From Lepidodermella squamata (taxonomy: Eukaryota; Gastrotricha): a stretch of DNA of 64,000 bases. The first letter of the stretch is position 1. Each line of letters begins with the position of its first letter. A program made the position numbers and the translations under genes. The DNA lies in contig JBLDXI010000032.1 in the NCBI GenBank assembly GCA_047495785.1, positions 1,364,001-1,428,000 of the forward strand, in the 5' to 3' direction. The notes below the pieces were generated by a model. That model did not search any database. It saw only the letters and a program-made list of their open reading frames with translations, and had not been told where the DNA came from. Below are positions 44,449-59,280 of this stretch, one piece after another.

Positions 44449-47065
44449 AATAGACCGGTGAACGTGCTTTTTTGAAAATATCATTTCGAGTTATTATTAT
44501 GCGCACCTCCAATGAAAAGTCGTTTCAATAGTAATAAAAGCATTGCAATTCCACCCCAGTATTAATTTGGCAATTTCAATTTTCAAAACGCACACAGAGA
44601 TCGAAGATGAATCAAACAGTTTTTCGGAACATCTGCAACACACCTAGATTTCGCCATGGTTGTAAACAAAATTGTAACTCGAAAATACTGGGGAATTTGA
44701 AAGTATGCAAATTTATCAGGTCGAGATGCAATTGGGACGGGCAAAGGATTCAACGTGCTTCGTGCTTACATCTCATTTTTCTTATTTACGGCGCTCATAT
44801 ACAACAATATCCCGGTTTCAGGTCACCTTATGAATTCGTAATTTTCAATCTAACCTGTTTAAACTCTAACCTATTTTTTCAATCTAATCTAATAGCTCCT
44901 TACATCCGGGCTATCTACTGTTAGAACTGCGGTAGAAAGCGCATTAACCTTGCCCGACTTTTTGTGAAGGAGCGTCATCTCGGACGAGCGCAATATTTTA
45001 ACCAAAATCAAATAAATCCCACCGTACAGTTTCTTGCTAGACGGGGATTTTCGATAAAGCCACGCAACACCTTATTTAATGATTGACCCCCATACGGCAA
45101 AGTATTATATGCGATTAGTTTTCCGCTCGCACATTCATTAAAGTCTGATTAAAATTAGCCACCTGTGCTAACTACTTCAGGTGTCCGATTCTAGTTTGCC
45201 GTCGCAACATGAATAGTTTGGACAATTTTGTTCGTTACTTTTTCGAGTAATACGATCGCAGATTGTTTTAAAGCCCAGAATATTTTTGCTAAAATCTTTA
45301 ATTTTTCTTTCGCTATCGACACGCGCTATTTCGATAGGGGAAAAAATCGGGGAGCAAGGAGCAAGAATTCGAAATCCCCGTGTTTTTATCACTTGCGGTT
45401 ACGGAGAAATTCCAGTGTCATGTTGGTCACGTGACCCTACGATGTCACACCTGAGCGGTTATCGCAAGATCGGTGATAGCTAGGAAGCCGCTCTCAGAGA
45501 AAAGGTTCATCAGCGTGACGAGATCTACCTGGAAATGCATTCAGTTGAGTCTCAGGTGATACTTCGTGCAAAATCGATTTTGGTGACACTTTAGTGCAGT
45601 TTGATGACAGTCCAAAAGAACGGGCCCTTGATCATCACCAAGCCGACGAAACGCTATGGTCCTTTATCCGTTCGAATTTATACGATTTCCTAGCGCGGAT
45701 ATATATATATATGCCTTTTAGACACCCTGGGATTTTAGTCACCCTAAAGGATTTTTTCCAAACAGGGTGGTCGAAAAAGGTACCACGGGTGTTTAATGGG
45801 TTTTGAAAAGGCAAAATGTTACCAATTCATAATTTTATCTTTATTATTAAATAATAACACGTTCCCCGGTCAAAACAGATTTTCCATAAATGACTTTCCT
45901 TTATAATATAATATAATAGTTTTATAATTATATAGTAGTCGCTTTTATCATCCATACTTTATACGCTTGAATTGTTGAATTTTTTTGTGATTCTTCGAGA
46001 TGCACACACGAATACATTTTAGATATACAGACGCGAGTTGGAAAGAGAAAGAGAGAAGTATATAAGAGAGAGAACGCGAGTGATATTCATATTTTCCATC
46101 GTCAGCAATTTTTTTACGATACAATTATATCAGGGTGGACGGACTTACTATATAATAATGTATTCATCTATTGCGTGTTTCAGCGACATTTTTGACCAGT
46201 ATCATGGTGCAACAACGATGAGACGAAAAGCAAATAATCGAACAACCATTTCAGGAGTTGTGTGTATTTTTTCTGGGATTTAATTTTTCTCTATACAACC
46301 TTTTGCATATTTATTTTTTTCATAGCCAACGCCAGCTACAAAACAACGAAGAACAAAGTAGTAGATATTATATCGCAGAAAGAGCTCGAAAATTCATCGT
46401 CACGCGGTGCGTCTTCACATCGATTGAGAAAATCCGATATAATATATAATAATTAAGGCAATTTCAGTTCACATGTTTCAGGGCATGGCTGTGTTTGTGA
46501 TACGACTACTATCGAATAAATACTAGGCATATAATCTAAGCGCAACAAAAGCGAGTTCAAAACACAAACAACCCTCGATGATAGCTTGCTTGATTTTTAG
46601 TTAAATTATTATTATTATTATTATGGCAAAAAAACACGAAGAAAAAAGTAATCACAATAGAAGCAGCGTTCTTGGACGTTGTCATTTATCCTTGCACAGT
46701 AGTCGACTATTCTTTTGTTCTTTTTTCCGCGACAAAAATTTGGCCGCTACTTTTCCTCAAGCGCCCATCGTTTATTTTTACATTATAATAATATAACACA
46801 TTGAATTTTCAATTTTTTCCAGTAAATTCCAGAATAACGAATATGATAAGACATATTGCAGCCACCTTAATAATAAATAAATTTTTTACACAAGTGGTAA
46901 ACCGTGCACGAGAAATACGACGTTATTATAGTAAATGGTTACATAGTGATTTTTGTTATGCACTTCTCACTCAGCTCTAACAAACTCTATTGTTTGGAAA
47001 GTTCACGGCGCTATCATTCAGCTATGATGATGATGATAAGATTTGTGACCAGTCGCGCCCGCGGC
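44449..47065. other. AT-rich intergenic region with microsatellites
   Basis: No convincing coding region is seen. Simple sequence includes a (TA)n at about 45700-45712, a purine-rich gagaaagagagaag tract at 46040-46080, and an ATT trinucleotide run at 46605-46623. The right part probably holds the TM9SF3 3' UTR (minus strand), with possible reverse-complement AATAAA signals. Confidence 0.5.
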
Positions 47066-49707
47066 CTAGTCAATCTTGATTGAGTAGATCTTGTGTACGA
47101 AGAAACTCGTGCCCATGTAGCCGATGGAGCCGCACATTATGCCGAGCGCGGCGCTGAACACAGCCATGTATGAGAAATAAAACGTCGTTTGGAAGAATCC
47201 GTACATCCTATATTGCGAAAATAAATGAAGACACAGCAATCAATGAATGATGTCTAGAATTGCATTGTAAACATCAACAATAAATCGATTCAAAAACAAC
47301 ACATCATCATCGCCACATCGCAATAGCGCGACGCATCATTTTTAGGTCAAAATGTTCATGTTAAGCTGGATTCCGGAAACTATACAATACCAAGAAACTT
47401 ACAAATTAAAAAAAATGAATCGTGAAAATATAACGGAAAATTATTTAATGGAAAAAATCCTACATATCGATAGATTCAATATTAAAGGAGAGGACTATCA
47501 TCTCAAAGCTCAGTTCTTACATAGTAAGGTTTTAACGCTGGTCAAAAATTTCTCAGAATTTTTGCATTTATTCAAAAATGACTAAACCTTAATTTAAATA
47601 TTTCCCCAATATATTTGTCAAAAACATGATGGTTCAAATTTCCTAAACAAAATTTCGCGATTTTTTGGCAATTTAAAAGCATTTTCTTAAATTAGATATT
47701 GAGGAGGTCCCAAAAAATCATCCGCAAAAAATCAATAGGAAAATTTCCGGAAAATCGACTTTTGCTTGAATCATCCCAAGTTCATCATCAGAAAAAAAGC
47801 TGAAGGGACGGAGAATTTTATACAAAAAATTCTATGGGCGTTGAAATCGCCTAAAAGCCAAGTCCTAGGTCCAAAATAACCACGTTTATTAAAATACTAT
47901 TATTTGTGCAATTTTCATGATTTAAAAAATAATTATTATGGGAATGAAACTTACTTTGTTTTGAACAAAAAGTAGTAGACAGAGTAGAGATAGACGTAAC
48001 CAGCAGTTGAGGTACCAGCCAAGAACGACGTCCACTGCCATCTGTAGTCCTCGGCGTTCAACAAAAAGTAGGTGGACACGATGGTGACGCACACGGTGAC
48101 GATGCACAGGATGACGAAGACGAGCAGCATGAAGCCGTAGACGTAGTAGATCTTGTATGCCCAGAACGACGTGAAAATGAAGTACATTTCGATGAAGATG
48201 GAGCCGAAGGGCAGGATGCCGCCGAGCATGATGATGGAGGCCGGCTCCATGAACCACTTCTTCTCGGGGATGGGCCGCGGCACGGCGTTGATGCGGCACG
48301 GGTAGTTGGCCTTGCCGGCGAGGTTGCGGCCGAACACCACGCCGACGAGGTTGAGCGGGAAAATTACGAACAGCACGATCGACACGACGGCGATCATCGA
48401 CAGGAATGGAATGGCGCGCGACGCGTGGTAGTAGATCGCGATGAAGTTGACGAGGAATGCCATTCCGCAGACTAGGCCTAAAATAAAATTCAAAAAAATA
48501 AGTAAAAAATGTCACAAAAATCAATTTAATTCAACCAATATAATCATCGTCATAATTCACAAAAATCATATTTTAGAATCAATTACCTGGCAGTAGAAAA
48601 GCGCCTTGGACCATTTGACGAATCCAGCGTTTGCCGCCGAATCGCGAGAAAGACGCCGCTCCAAAAAAGCCATTAACCGGGCTGGTGGCAGCATACACAA
48701 AAATGACAGTGGACAACAGCGAGCTCCTTTCAGCGTACAATCGCCCGAAAGAAGCGAGGAAAATCGCCGCAATAACCACGGCTGAAATGTGGGCCCCGGT
48801 GCCGATGAGGGACGAAAACAAGGCAGGGTAGGGTGGGGCGCGGAAAACGTCGCCATGCACTTGTTTCCAGCCGTATTCATCACCCAGGTCCTTCTCAAGT
48901 TCATCGACCTCTTCATCCTTACCGGAGTAACGGGCCAAATCTTTGCGGAGAGTTCGCATCAAAATCATAGTGACGAGACCGACGAGGAAAATGACCATCA
49001 TAAACGAGTTGAAGATCGAAAACCAGTGAATGCGGTGTTGGAAAAATCCCGGGTCCAAGTATTTGTCAAAACGATTGTAAAAATCAAGAGGGCTCTCTTT
49101 CCAATGAATCTCGTACGAAAATGGGAGATCACCTAAAATTCGCAAAGTAAACCCATTTTATAAAATAAAAAGCAATTTGCTCACCTTTAGGATCAAGTTT
49201 AACACGTCCTTCCGAAGTAAGATTTACATCGACGATATGCTCGCCGTTGTAGCCAAAATCGAAGCGCTTATGAGTCCAGATGTAAAAAGCACCGTCTTCT
49301 CCGACCTCGCCGATGATACCCCAAATCGGGAGATCGTCAACATACATTTGGTACCAATATTGGTTGGTAATAGCGTAGGCTAGGGCCTCGTATTTTTCAC
49401 TAGACATTGTAATTTTGCAGAAATTCATCTTTTCGCTTTCACGCTTAAAGCGGATGTCAAGCCCGGAATACTCGAGCTCAACGCCTTGTAAAGCTTCGGC
49501 CAGAGATTCGTGATAATGTTCGATCGACTCTTTCGGACCTGCGCAGAGAGGTAAGCTGTAATAGCTGTAGGTCTCTTGCCGGTTGTGATACGGCCCGACT
49601 GTGTTCATCCATAACACGACCTCTGTGCCATCTTCGTATTTGTGGTCGTGTTCATCGGCGAGAGTTGTTCCAAGCGCGATGCAAATCACGGCCAATTTTA
49701 ACAACAT
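47066..49707 (-). CDS. TM9SF3: Transmembrane 9 superfamily member 3
   Basis: Four exons (49707-49185, 49132-48587, 48477-47955, 47207-47066) join in phase to 577 residues (the human protein is 589). The chosen ATG at 49707 begins a clear signal peptide ([19 protein letters not shown]); an upstream Met at 49749 would be less natural. [18 protein letters not shown] is diagnostic of TM9SF3. The lumenal domain is followed by nine membrane helices and ends KIYSIKID, matching the KxD COPI-type Golgi retention signal of the family. TM9SF proteins (nonaspanins) act in Golgi/endosome sorting of membrane cargo. The start lies 46 bp after the EXOSC2 stop on the same strand, with an acceptor-like ttttatgtttag 10 bases upstream, so the two may be co-transcribed. 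Confidence 0.93.
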
Positions 49708-49753
49708 TTCTCTATCTCTAAACATAAAATAAAAAACGAATGTAAACAATTTA

Positions 49754-50797
49754 TTAGATCACTCCAGCCGCCAGTTTCCCTGTGATATTCTCCGCCAATT
49801 CTTGAGCAACTGAAGATACCAACAACTCTGACGCTGAGCTACACCTCTCGTTAGAAAACTCAACAGCTGCAACGATGCTAGTTGCATAAAGAGGCAAACC
49901 AGCGGAAGCGAGGGTTAAAATGCAATTTCGGACTCTAGCTGCTGATTCGCGAGCAGCTATTAACGAATCCTTGTTCTTCAAAGGCTCAGGCATCATTATA
50001 GACCCATCGTCAACAGCTTTTCTACCCACAGGAGCCGGCTCTACCCAAATCATGCCATTATTGCCGATGATGAGGTTTGTACCGCATGGAAGCGTGTGGA
50101 AATGAGTTTTAGCCCGGCGTACCAATGCAGGTGGGACAGTAAGTAACACTCCGCCTTCACTTGGTGGTGAACCAACTTTACCGTATCGCAGTGATCGAGT
50201 GTGCAGAGCTAGGGATCCGTCGTGGTAAACACTCTGAACTTCTGCAGATACGACGTCACCTTCACGAAGCCACGCACGCATGGCGCGTTCGTCCTCTTCA
50301 CTCTTTCTCCGCTGCTCTCCGCCAGGTAAGTTGACAGCCGAAAGAAGTAAAATTGATAGTAGCCGAGAATTCGTGTCGACTAGCCATCGTCGCTGGCCTA
50401 AGGCAACGACACGCCCAACTACGCAGTCACCCACATGACCTACATAACGGAATCGGGGAGGTTCGACTGTGAGCAATTTATTGACACGCCTAAGCCTTCC
50501 CCCTAAGGAGGCTCGCAACTCAGAATTTGAAGCAATGGGCTTTGATGTATCAACGACTGTGGTCTTTGAATCCACCTGATTAGCTTCACCTTCTCCTTGT
50601 GTCGTTTCAACAACTTCCATGGGATTGGAAATCGAACTTTGAGCAGTATGAGTTCCATGGCCACGCATGTAGCCAGTCAAATCAGCGGAAATTTTTTCTC
50701 CGGGAACGAAGACGTCCATGACTCCTCCGTGATTGGCCCCAGCGTAACTGGGAATCAACGATTTATCCGACGGTTTAACAAGGCTTATAGAAATCAT
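49754..50797 (-). CDS. EXOSC2: RNA exosome cap subunit EXOSC2 (Rrp4)
   Basis: A single 347-codon frame. After [19 protein letters not shown] (N-terminal barrel, matching the human VPGDTITTDTGFMRGHGT), the S1 domain runs through [14 protein letters not shown] and [30 protein letters not shown] and [13 protein letters not shown] are also conserved. The KH-like part reads [20 protein letters not shown]. It is a cap subunit that guides RNA into the exosome core in nucleus and cytoplasm. It is about 50 residues longer than human EXOSC2, mainly through a Ser/Thr/Glu-rich insert near residues 52-95 between barrel and S1 domain. No intron is needed. It sits directly upstream of TM9SF3. Confidence 0.93.
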   Translation of the reverse strand: MISISLVKPSDKSLIPSYAGANHGGVMDVFVPGEKISADLTGYMRGHGTHTAQSSISNPMEVVETTQGEGEANQVDSKTTVVDTSKPIASNSELRASLGGRLRRVNKLLTVEPPRFRYVGHVGDCVVGRVVALGQRRWLVDTNSRLLSILLLSAVNLPGGEQRRKSEEDERAMRAWLREGDVVSAEVQSVYHDGSLALHTRSLRYGKVGSPPSEGGVLLTVPPALVRRAKTHFHTLPCGTNLIIGNNGMIWVEPAPVGRKAVDDGSIMMPEPLKNKDSLIAARESAARVRNCILTLASAGLPLYATSIVAAVEFSNERCSSASELLVSSVAQELAENITGKLAAGVI

Positions 50798-51485
50798 CTG
50801 TTAACGAATCAGGTAAATTATATGTTCATTAATATATATGATATAGGAGCAAGAGAATGCATAATGCAAAGTTGATTTTTGCGAATTCAATGACATTGTT
50901 TTTACACCGGACACCTGAAGCCGGTAGCTAAACTGTTCTAAAATGCATGACTTCTTCAAGGCACTATTTTTGCCTCAATGCACAAAACAGCGTTTTTTTA
51001 ACGAAATGAGATGCTGATATGCCAACAAGCTGAAATGATATTCAAAGAATGAAGGGATAAACGAATAAGCGATGTAGGTCGGCATCCTGCGACAGGCTGA
51101 CTCTAAGTAGCTGACACAAAGCTCGTCAGATCTACGCCGCCCCACAGCGAAAAGCAGCGCCAAGAAAACTTTGATTTTCGAAAAAGACACATATTACTTT
51201 GCTGAATATCTGTTATCATTTTTTTAAATTATCTTCGCTGACTGGCTGCAAATGTATTTTTCCTAGATACTCAAACTTGTCTTAGCAACGCGCGTCGTTC
51301 TCCATGCATTCGATGTATTTCCTTTCAACCCAAGCCGCAACTGTGCACATTTATGATGATTTGTTAGCCATCTCGGTTCAATACTATCGCATGAGAAAGT
51401 GCTTCGAGTTTTCGCAATTCGAGTTTTATTTGCAAAACAGTGATTTATTATCTGTTTGTTAGGCGTTATCTGGTAAATTTTCACC
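50798..51485. other. Divergent intergenic region between EXOSC2 and IQUB
   Basis: No gene is recognised; short minus-strand frames lack family features. It must hold the promoters of the divergent EXOSC2-TM9SF3 unit and IQUB. A ctgtttgttag acceptor-like site at about 51452-51462 lies 23 bases before the IQUB ATG. Confidence 0.45.
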
Positions 51486-54400
51486 ATGGCCGAAGAGTCT
51501 ACCGAAGTTCCGCCGGTTGAGGAAGCAACAGAGGAAGTGGCCGGTGATGCGGATATTGAAGGAAATGAAGAGGAAACTCCAGCTGGCGAAGTTGCCGGGG
51601 AAGCTGATTTGAATATTGAAGGCGAACCAACTGAAACTCCTATTGAGCCTGGTGCGCTTACATTTTATTATTATCAATTTCATTACTTTTTCCTTTTTCT
51701 ATTTAATCGAATAGATCAAGAAGTGATGGATCAGGGAGACCAAACTCAGTTTTCTGCTGATGAAAGTGCTCAAGAATATGATCAAGCACCAGGAATGCAA
51801 GGTGATGATGCTGGAGAAGAGGTTGACATCAATATGTCTGGGGTATGTTTTTCATTAACTGTATCCTTCACTGCCTTTCGAACCTCTTGAAGAAAACTGC
51901 AGACTGAACTTTCCTTTCTATAACTTCTATAACTTAATAGAGCGAGGAGACTGATGAAGACCTTTTAGATGAAGCTGTATGTATAAGACATCCGATTTAT
52001 TTATCCTTCAATATGTTGAGCCTTCTTGTTTTGCTTAATTTAATAAGTTTTTATGTTTATGCTGACAGTTTGATCACAGCATTTGTTCGCATTGCCTTAT
52101 GCCATCAACTTATTAATCGCTGCATTGTGATTATAGGAAAGAGTTTCCCGAGCAAGCAAGAAAGCTGAGAAAGCTGCTCAACGCGAGGCCGCTGCCCAGG
52201 CTCATGCAAAGTTGTTGGCATCGCCTGTTACAGCCAAGTTCATGCTGACAGCCGATGGAAGGCAGCAGACGTTGACTTTTGCTTGCACCCTTGGTCAGTC
52301 AATCGGAGGGCTTCGGAGTTATTTTGCTGAAGAAATGCGGCTGCTTCCTGGCATGATTTTGATCTTTCACAACGGCGTGTTACTTGACGATGAATCTTCG
52401 CTTTACGATCTTGGTGCGCAGCCTAATGGAACGATCGAGCTTGAACTTAAGTCCTCTGATCCCGAAGTTATTCCACTGCGACTTTTCCGCCCCGCCGAGG
52501 AGCAAAACATGCGCGATGTCATCACTGTAAAGGTCCAGCTTGAAGGTGGTGCGTATAAAGACATGATTGTAGAAATCGAACGGCAAAACGTTCATAAGCC
52601 ATTCCTTGGTGGCTTTAAAAACAAATTAAACGGTATCGAATACCACAACGCCAGCATGCAGACAATCCGCAAACCACGCCCACCACCCCGTTATATCCAA
52701 TTCTGCCGCGACGCTCAAACTGTAGAAATGAAAAATCTCGTCCAGCAAACAACACAAGATATGTCAACTCAAATGACGGGCGTCGGGATTTTCGTGTCAA
52801 ACGAGAAAGACAAATTGATTATACCGAAGAAATATCAAACTGCCGATCAAAGATTGACCAATATCGTCCAGAAAGTCATCGTAATTCAAAAGCAGTGGCG
52901 GAAATGGCTTGCTAAGCGGAAGGTTGAGAAGATTCGTCTCGAGATGAAGAAACGTATCGAGTATGAGCGGTATGAGGAGGAGCGGAAAATTAAAGAGCGT
53001 GAAGAGCGGCTTCGTAAAGAGTACGAGCGGCGGATGAATCCCCGAACAAAAGAAGACTTTGACCTTCTCTACCAATATCTTGAGAGTAAAATATGCAATT
53101 ACTAATTCGAATTGGTTTTTACGATTTTCAATTTCAGGATGGAAGCAAGAGGAAATTGCGATTATTGACACTGAATTGGAAGGCGCCGAGCGAAAAGCTG
53201 CCCTATGTCGGTTGTTAGATCGGGAAACAGAACTTTTGGCAACAGTTGATCGGCACAAATTGGCTGCAGCTAAGGAAACTAAAAACAGGACTATATTGAA
53301 CTTCCTCGACAAAGCAGCTGCGTCGAAACGATGGCGGGGCCATGACGGCAAACCAACTGAAATGGATACACCTTACACTATTCGAGCGCGAGAATTACGC
53401 AACATTTACGCTACGCTGAACATGCGATATTTGACCCAGGACGAAAGATTGGACGTACTTCTAACAACAAAACACACCGTTAAGGTAAAATCGTGTGTCA
53501 ATTTTTAAACTAATTATTTATTTTTGATGATTTTAAAAGAGGATTGTTAAAAAGGTTAAAATTGTCTAGTAAACATTTGTGGAAATTTGTAGCTGCCTTG
53601 CATGATTGTTCGACGAAATCCTTTAGCTTCAAACACAAAATGCATGCATTTTTATTATATTAGAAACATTCTAATTTTTCTGCTGTTTTTTCAGGAATTT
53701 GATTGCAAATTGACCCGCGAGATCATTTCTTTGATCGATCGCGAGGCTGATTTGTTGCTGCGAGGTGTTCCTGAGAACACGCTGGACGGTCTTCGTCAAC
53801 GCATTTCAACGTTGTTCTTACAATTCGTGAAAACGCCAACTTTCAACCCGGAAATCGCTCGTTATTTGAAGGTTCCGCAAGATCCGTCCATTCTCAAGCA
53901 CAACATTTATTTCTGTTCGAGCTGTTCGCGTTATTTACCATCTAACGAATTTGACTTGACGTCACACTCGCGTAAGGTCGGTAGATGCCGGCAATGCATG
54001 CGGCTGGACAATATTGCTAGGGCTCGGCAAGATTTTGTCTACTATCGAAATATTTTGTCCGAGTTACAACGCAGTGAAGAATTGTACGAAGACGATTCGC
54101 AAGTTGCTTTCGCGATTCAAGAGGCCGATGTGCGGTATTTGGTCGATAATATTTGGGGCGGCCACAGCGCCTTATCCGGCTGGGACGAAATGACTGATTT
54201 AATCCTAGTTCGATGGGACAAACGCTACCACTGGACACCCTGGAATTCGGTGTTGCTAACTCGAGACGAAGCTCGGGCTCATCTTAAAGTCGAGTATTTA
54301 AACGAAGTTTACGGCAAGACGTTGCGGCAAACAATTCAGGCGAAACACACCGAGGCTAAGCATCATTTTTCGCGTTTAGTTGGCCTAGATAATAAGTTGA

Positions 54401-54537
54401 ACAAACTCAGCGCGAATAATTCGTCGCGGCCGAAATCGTCGTCGTCCAGCCCTCAGCCGACTCTTAGCGACGGGTCGAAATTGCCGAAGCTGGCGCCGTC
54501 GTCGAAAACACAGTCTGCGGTCAACGTTTCTGTTTGA
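51486..54537 (+). CDS. IQUB: IQ motif and ubiquitin-like domain protein (cilia)
   Basis: Six exons (51486-51651, 51715-51842, 51941-51976, 52137-53085, 53138-53484, 53695-54537) join in phase to 822 residues (human about 790). The first 110 residues are very acidic. A ubiquitin-like fold follows near 141-220 (AKFMLTADGRQQTL ... LLDDESSLYDLGA). An IQ-type helix, VIQKQWRKWLAKRKV, lies near residue 360, then a charged coiled coil. The C-terminal part has a CxxC pair (YFCSSCSRYLPS and GRCRQCMRL) and a Ser/Pro tail. IQUB belongs to motile cilia and sperm flagella (radial spoke region), so the organism keeps axonemal structures. Exon 3 is only 36 bp. Confidence 0.9.
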
Positions 54538-55417
54538 TTTATTTCGTGAGAAAATAATTACCACGCAAACCGAACCCCGTTTTCGTTGCCACGATTAGCG
54601 CAAATTTATATTTTTTGCCTGGAATTTGATTTTTGTCTAAAATATCGAATATTAATATCTGATTCATGCTTTTATAAATAAACTGTTGAGATGAACTGAG
54701 ATTCGACACGTAACACTGGTGAAAAATAGGCGTTTGCAAGTTATTCTTTTAGGATTTATTGTGCAGCTGTTTTTTTCTCACCATCATAAAGGCATCACAA
54801 AAAGTTTCACGCAAACGAAAAAGGCGACTTCAGATCGACCTTGTGAAAGCAAAAGATTAAACCATTACCTATCAACTATTTTCTACATTTTCTACGGCAT
54901 AATTAGAGCAATGAAGCGAAGCTCCATATTTTCACCCGATAAAATGAACCGAAAACATGGAACAAGGAACTCCTCAAGCTAATTTTACTACAGCCGAGCC
55001 AGTAAAAATTGCATCCATTTACTGTACTATAGCTGCCGATCGTCACCATCAAGCACCATAAACTTTTGTACATCGATTCGTTTGAATCTATGGTGAAATT
55101 TCATCTCACAATTCATTATTTTTAATTTTTCAATTTTCATCGATGCAGAATATTTTAGGCGGCACATCCAACTTTTCGCCGGCTGAACTGTTGCTTCAAC
55201 TAATTACTTGAATTCTGCGTCAATTTCTTTTCACTACTTATATTCGAATGCAAATTCCATCTTCCCGATAAGACTGCAAATCTCCTACGTTTCTTCGTGA
55301 AAATGAAGATGATGGGTTAATCAAGGCTTTTAAGGCAAATTTAATTAAACTCTTTTACAATTCATTTTTATTGAATAAAAATAACGGTTGAGAAAAGACA
55401 CTGATGCAACAACTTGT
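54538..55417. other. Intergenic region between IQUB and H2B
   Basis: AT-rich, without a recognisable gene. IQUB polyadenylation signals are not obvious; aataaa-like words occur near 54677 (ataaataaac). Confidence 0.5.
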
Positions 55418-55433
55418 GGCCCTGAAAAGGGCC
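55418..55433 (-). terminator. Histone 3' stem-loop of H2B mRNA
   Basis: The minus strand reads GGCCCTTTTCAGGGCC, the canonical replication-dependent histone mRNA stem-loop (6-bp stem, 4-nt loop), 45 bases after the H2B stop. It directs SLBP/U7-dependent 3' processing without polyadenylation. Confidence 0.95.
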
Positions 55434-55478
55434 GGTTCGGAGCATGAAGACGCTGTTGTGGTCTTCGAAGTAGACAGC

Positions 55479-55853
55479 TTATTTCGAGCTGGTGTACTTG
55501 GTGACGGCCTTGGTGCCTTCCGAGACGGCGTGCTTAGCAAGCTCACCAGGCAGCAGGAGACGAACAGCCGTTTGTACCTCTCGACTGCTGATTGTGGCCT
55601 TCTTGTTGTAGTGGGCCAGGCGCGACGACTCGAGGGCGATGCGCTCGAAAATGTCGTTGACGAACGAGTTCATGATGGCCATAGCCTTGCCGGAGATGCC
55701 GGTGTCAGGGTGAACCTGCTTCAACACCTTGTAGATGTAGATGTTGTACGACTCGCGGCGGCGATGGCGCTTTTTCTTCTCACCAGCGGTCTTAGGCTTG
55801 GCGGCCTTCTTCGAACCCTTCGATGCAACTTTACCAGTGACTTTGGGCGACAT
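55479..55853 (-). CDS. Histone H2B
   Basis: A 124-residue, intronless, replication-dependent core histone. The basic N tail ([16 protein letters not shown]...) is followed by the H2B fold with [32 protein letters not shown] and the C-terminal AVTKYTSSK containing the ubiquitinated lysine region. It is transcribed divergently from H2A across a 374-bp shared promoter and carries the histone stem-loop downstream. H2B pairs with H2A in the nucleosome. Confidence 0.98.
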   Translation of the reverse strand: MSPKVTGKVASKGSKKAAKPKTAGEKKKRHRRRESYNIYIYKVLKQVHPDTGISGKAMAIMNSFVNDIFERIALESSRLAHYNKKATISSREVQTAVRLLLPGELAKHAVSEGTKAVTKYTSSK

Positions 55854-56227
55854 TATCGATGATGATTGATTTTAGCAAGGTGAAAATGCGTGTATTTACT
55901 AGCTTTTCCGAACAGTGTTTGTGAAAAACGTGAAACATTATACGTTGCAAGTGGCATTAGTGCGACAGAATTAACGCGCGCACGTTTGTTTGTTTTTATT
56001 ACATCCGGCGCGCGCACTTTCAACCAATCATAAATGTGCATAATTGTAGTGAGCGCGTGCCTTGATTGTTTATTGGCTGTTAATGTCATAAACAATAAAT
56101 TTGAATTTCCCGCCTCTCGCTAATGCCACTGCGGGGTATTTAAACGAAATTTTTCACTTTTTTTCTTGTTCGTGCTCTGTTAGAAATTTGAATTTCCTAC
56201 TTTCGCTTATCAACATCATCACCAATA
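55854..56227. promoter_or_regulatory. Bidirectional H2A/H2B promoter
   Basis: The 374-bp spacer between the two start codons holds CCAAT boxes in both orientations (56024-56028 on plus; attgg at 56072-56076 on minus). A TATA-like tatttaaa stands at 56137-56144, 84 bases before the H2A ATG. On the H2B side, gtataatg on the minus strand (about 55938-55945) is a weaker candidate. CCAAT plus TATA is usual for histone gene pairs. Confidence 0.7.
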
Positions 56228-56671
56228 ATGTCTGCTCCAGCTGCTGGTCGTGGTAAGGGTGGCAAGGCTAACCGCCAGAAGTCAAAGACCAAGTCATCTC
56301 GCGCCGGTCTTCAATTCCCGGTCGGTCGTATCACCCGTCTTTTGAAGCGCGGTAATTACGCCGAGCGTGTCGGCGCGGGTGCACCTGTGTACCTCGCCGC
56401 CGTCATGGAGTACCTGGCTGCTGAAGTCCTCGAGTTGGCCGGAAACGCCGCTCGTGACAACAAGAAGACCCGCATCGTGCCTCGCCACATCCAACTGGCG
56501 ATCCGCAACGACGAGGAGTTGAACAGGCTGCTGTCGCACGTTACGATTGCTCAAGGCGGTGTTCTGCCCAACATCCAGACCGTCCTGCTGCCCAAGAAAA
56601 CGGCCGATGCACCCGCTGCTAAGCCGGCTTCTGGTGGCAAGAAGAAGGCCGCCGCTAGCCAATCGCAATAA
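56228..56671 (+). CDS. Histone H2A with extended SQ-containing tail
   Basis: A 147-residue intronless core histone. [20 protein letters not shown], the acidic-patch region and [12 protein letters not shown] are all typical. The C tail is longer than that of canonical H2A (about 130 residues) and ends [10 protein letters not shown], with SQ dipeptides but without the H2AX SQ-E-hydrophobic ending. The stem-loop downstream marks it as replication-dependent. The start ATG lies after an AT-rich leader. Confidence 0.97.
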   Translation: MSAPAAGRGKGGKANRQKSKTKSSRAGLQFPVGRITRLLKRGNYAERVGAGAPVYLAAVMEYLAAEVLELAGNAARDNKKTRIVPRHIQLAIRNDEELNRLLSHVTIAQGGVLPNIQTVLLPKKTADAPAAKPASGGKKKAAASQSQ

Positions 56672-56709
56672 ACGACACTCCATCCGCAGCTTTTCAATAA
56701 GCATGAACC

Positions 56710-56725
56710 GGCCCTTTTCAGGGCC
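56710..56725 (+). terminator. Histone 3' stem-loop of H2A mRNA
   Basis: GGCCCTTTTCAGGGCC, 38 bases after the H2A stop. The surrounding 30 or so bases (gaacc before, acaagttgttgca after) are shared with the H2B 3' end in inverted orientation, so both messages carry the same processing signal. Confidence 0.95.
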
Positions 56726-57021
56726 ACAAGTTGTTGCAACAGTGTTACCACCTCGGTTTTGTTTTTAATGAGAATAAAATAACATGCTATTTCGGTTTCA
56801 GTTCTCCTGTCAGCAGCTGTGGTGAAAAACAGTACCTTAATTGCAATAAATTTTCGAAAAAGAAAGTTTGCTTTTACTCCTTTTATTGATGAAAACTGAA
56901 AAGATGAACAAGTGAGATCTCTTCATTGAAACGATCAACGAAACAAACAACAAAAATCACAGCTTGGATAATTTATGACATCAAATTTGAGAATTTTTCT
57001 CTCGAAAACAGTCATCAATAA

Positions 57022-59280
<2,259 letters not shown>

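Noticed and set aside
47922-48524. His/Arg-rich 200-codon minus frame
   Set aside because: Out-of-frame shadow of TM9SF3 exon 3.
55404-55862. 152-codon frame antisense to H2B
   Set aside because: Shadow of the GC-rich histone coding sequence.
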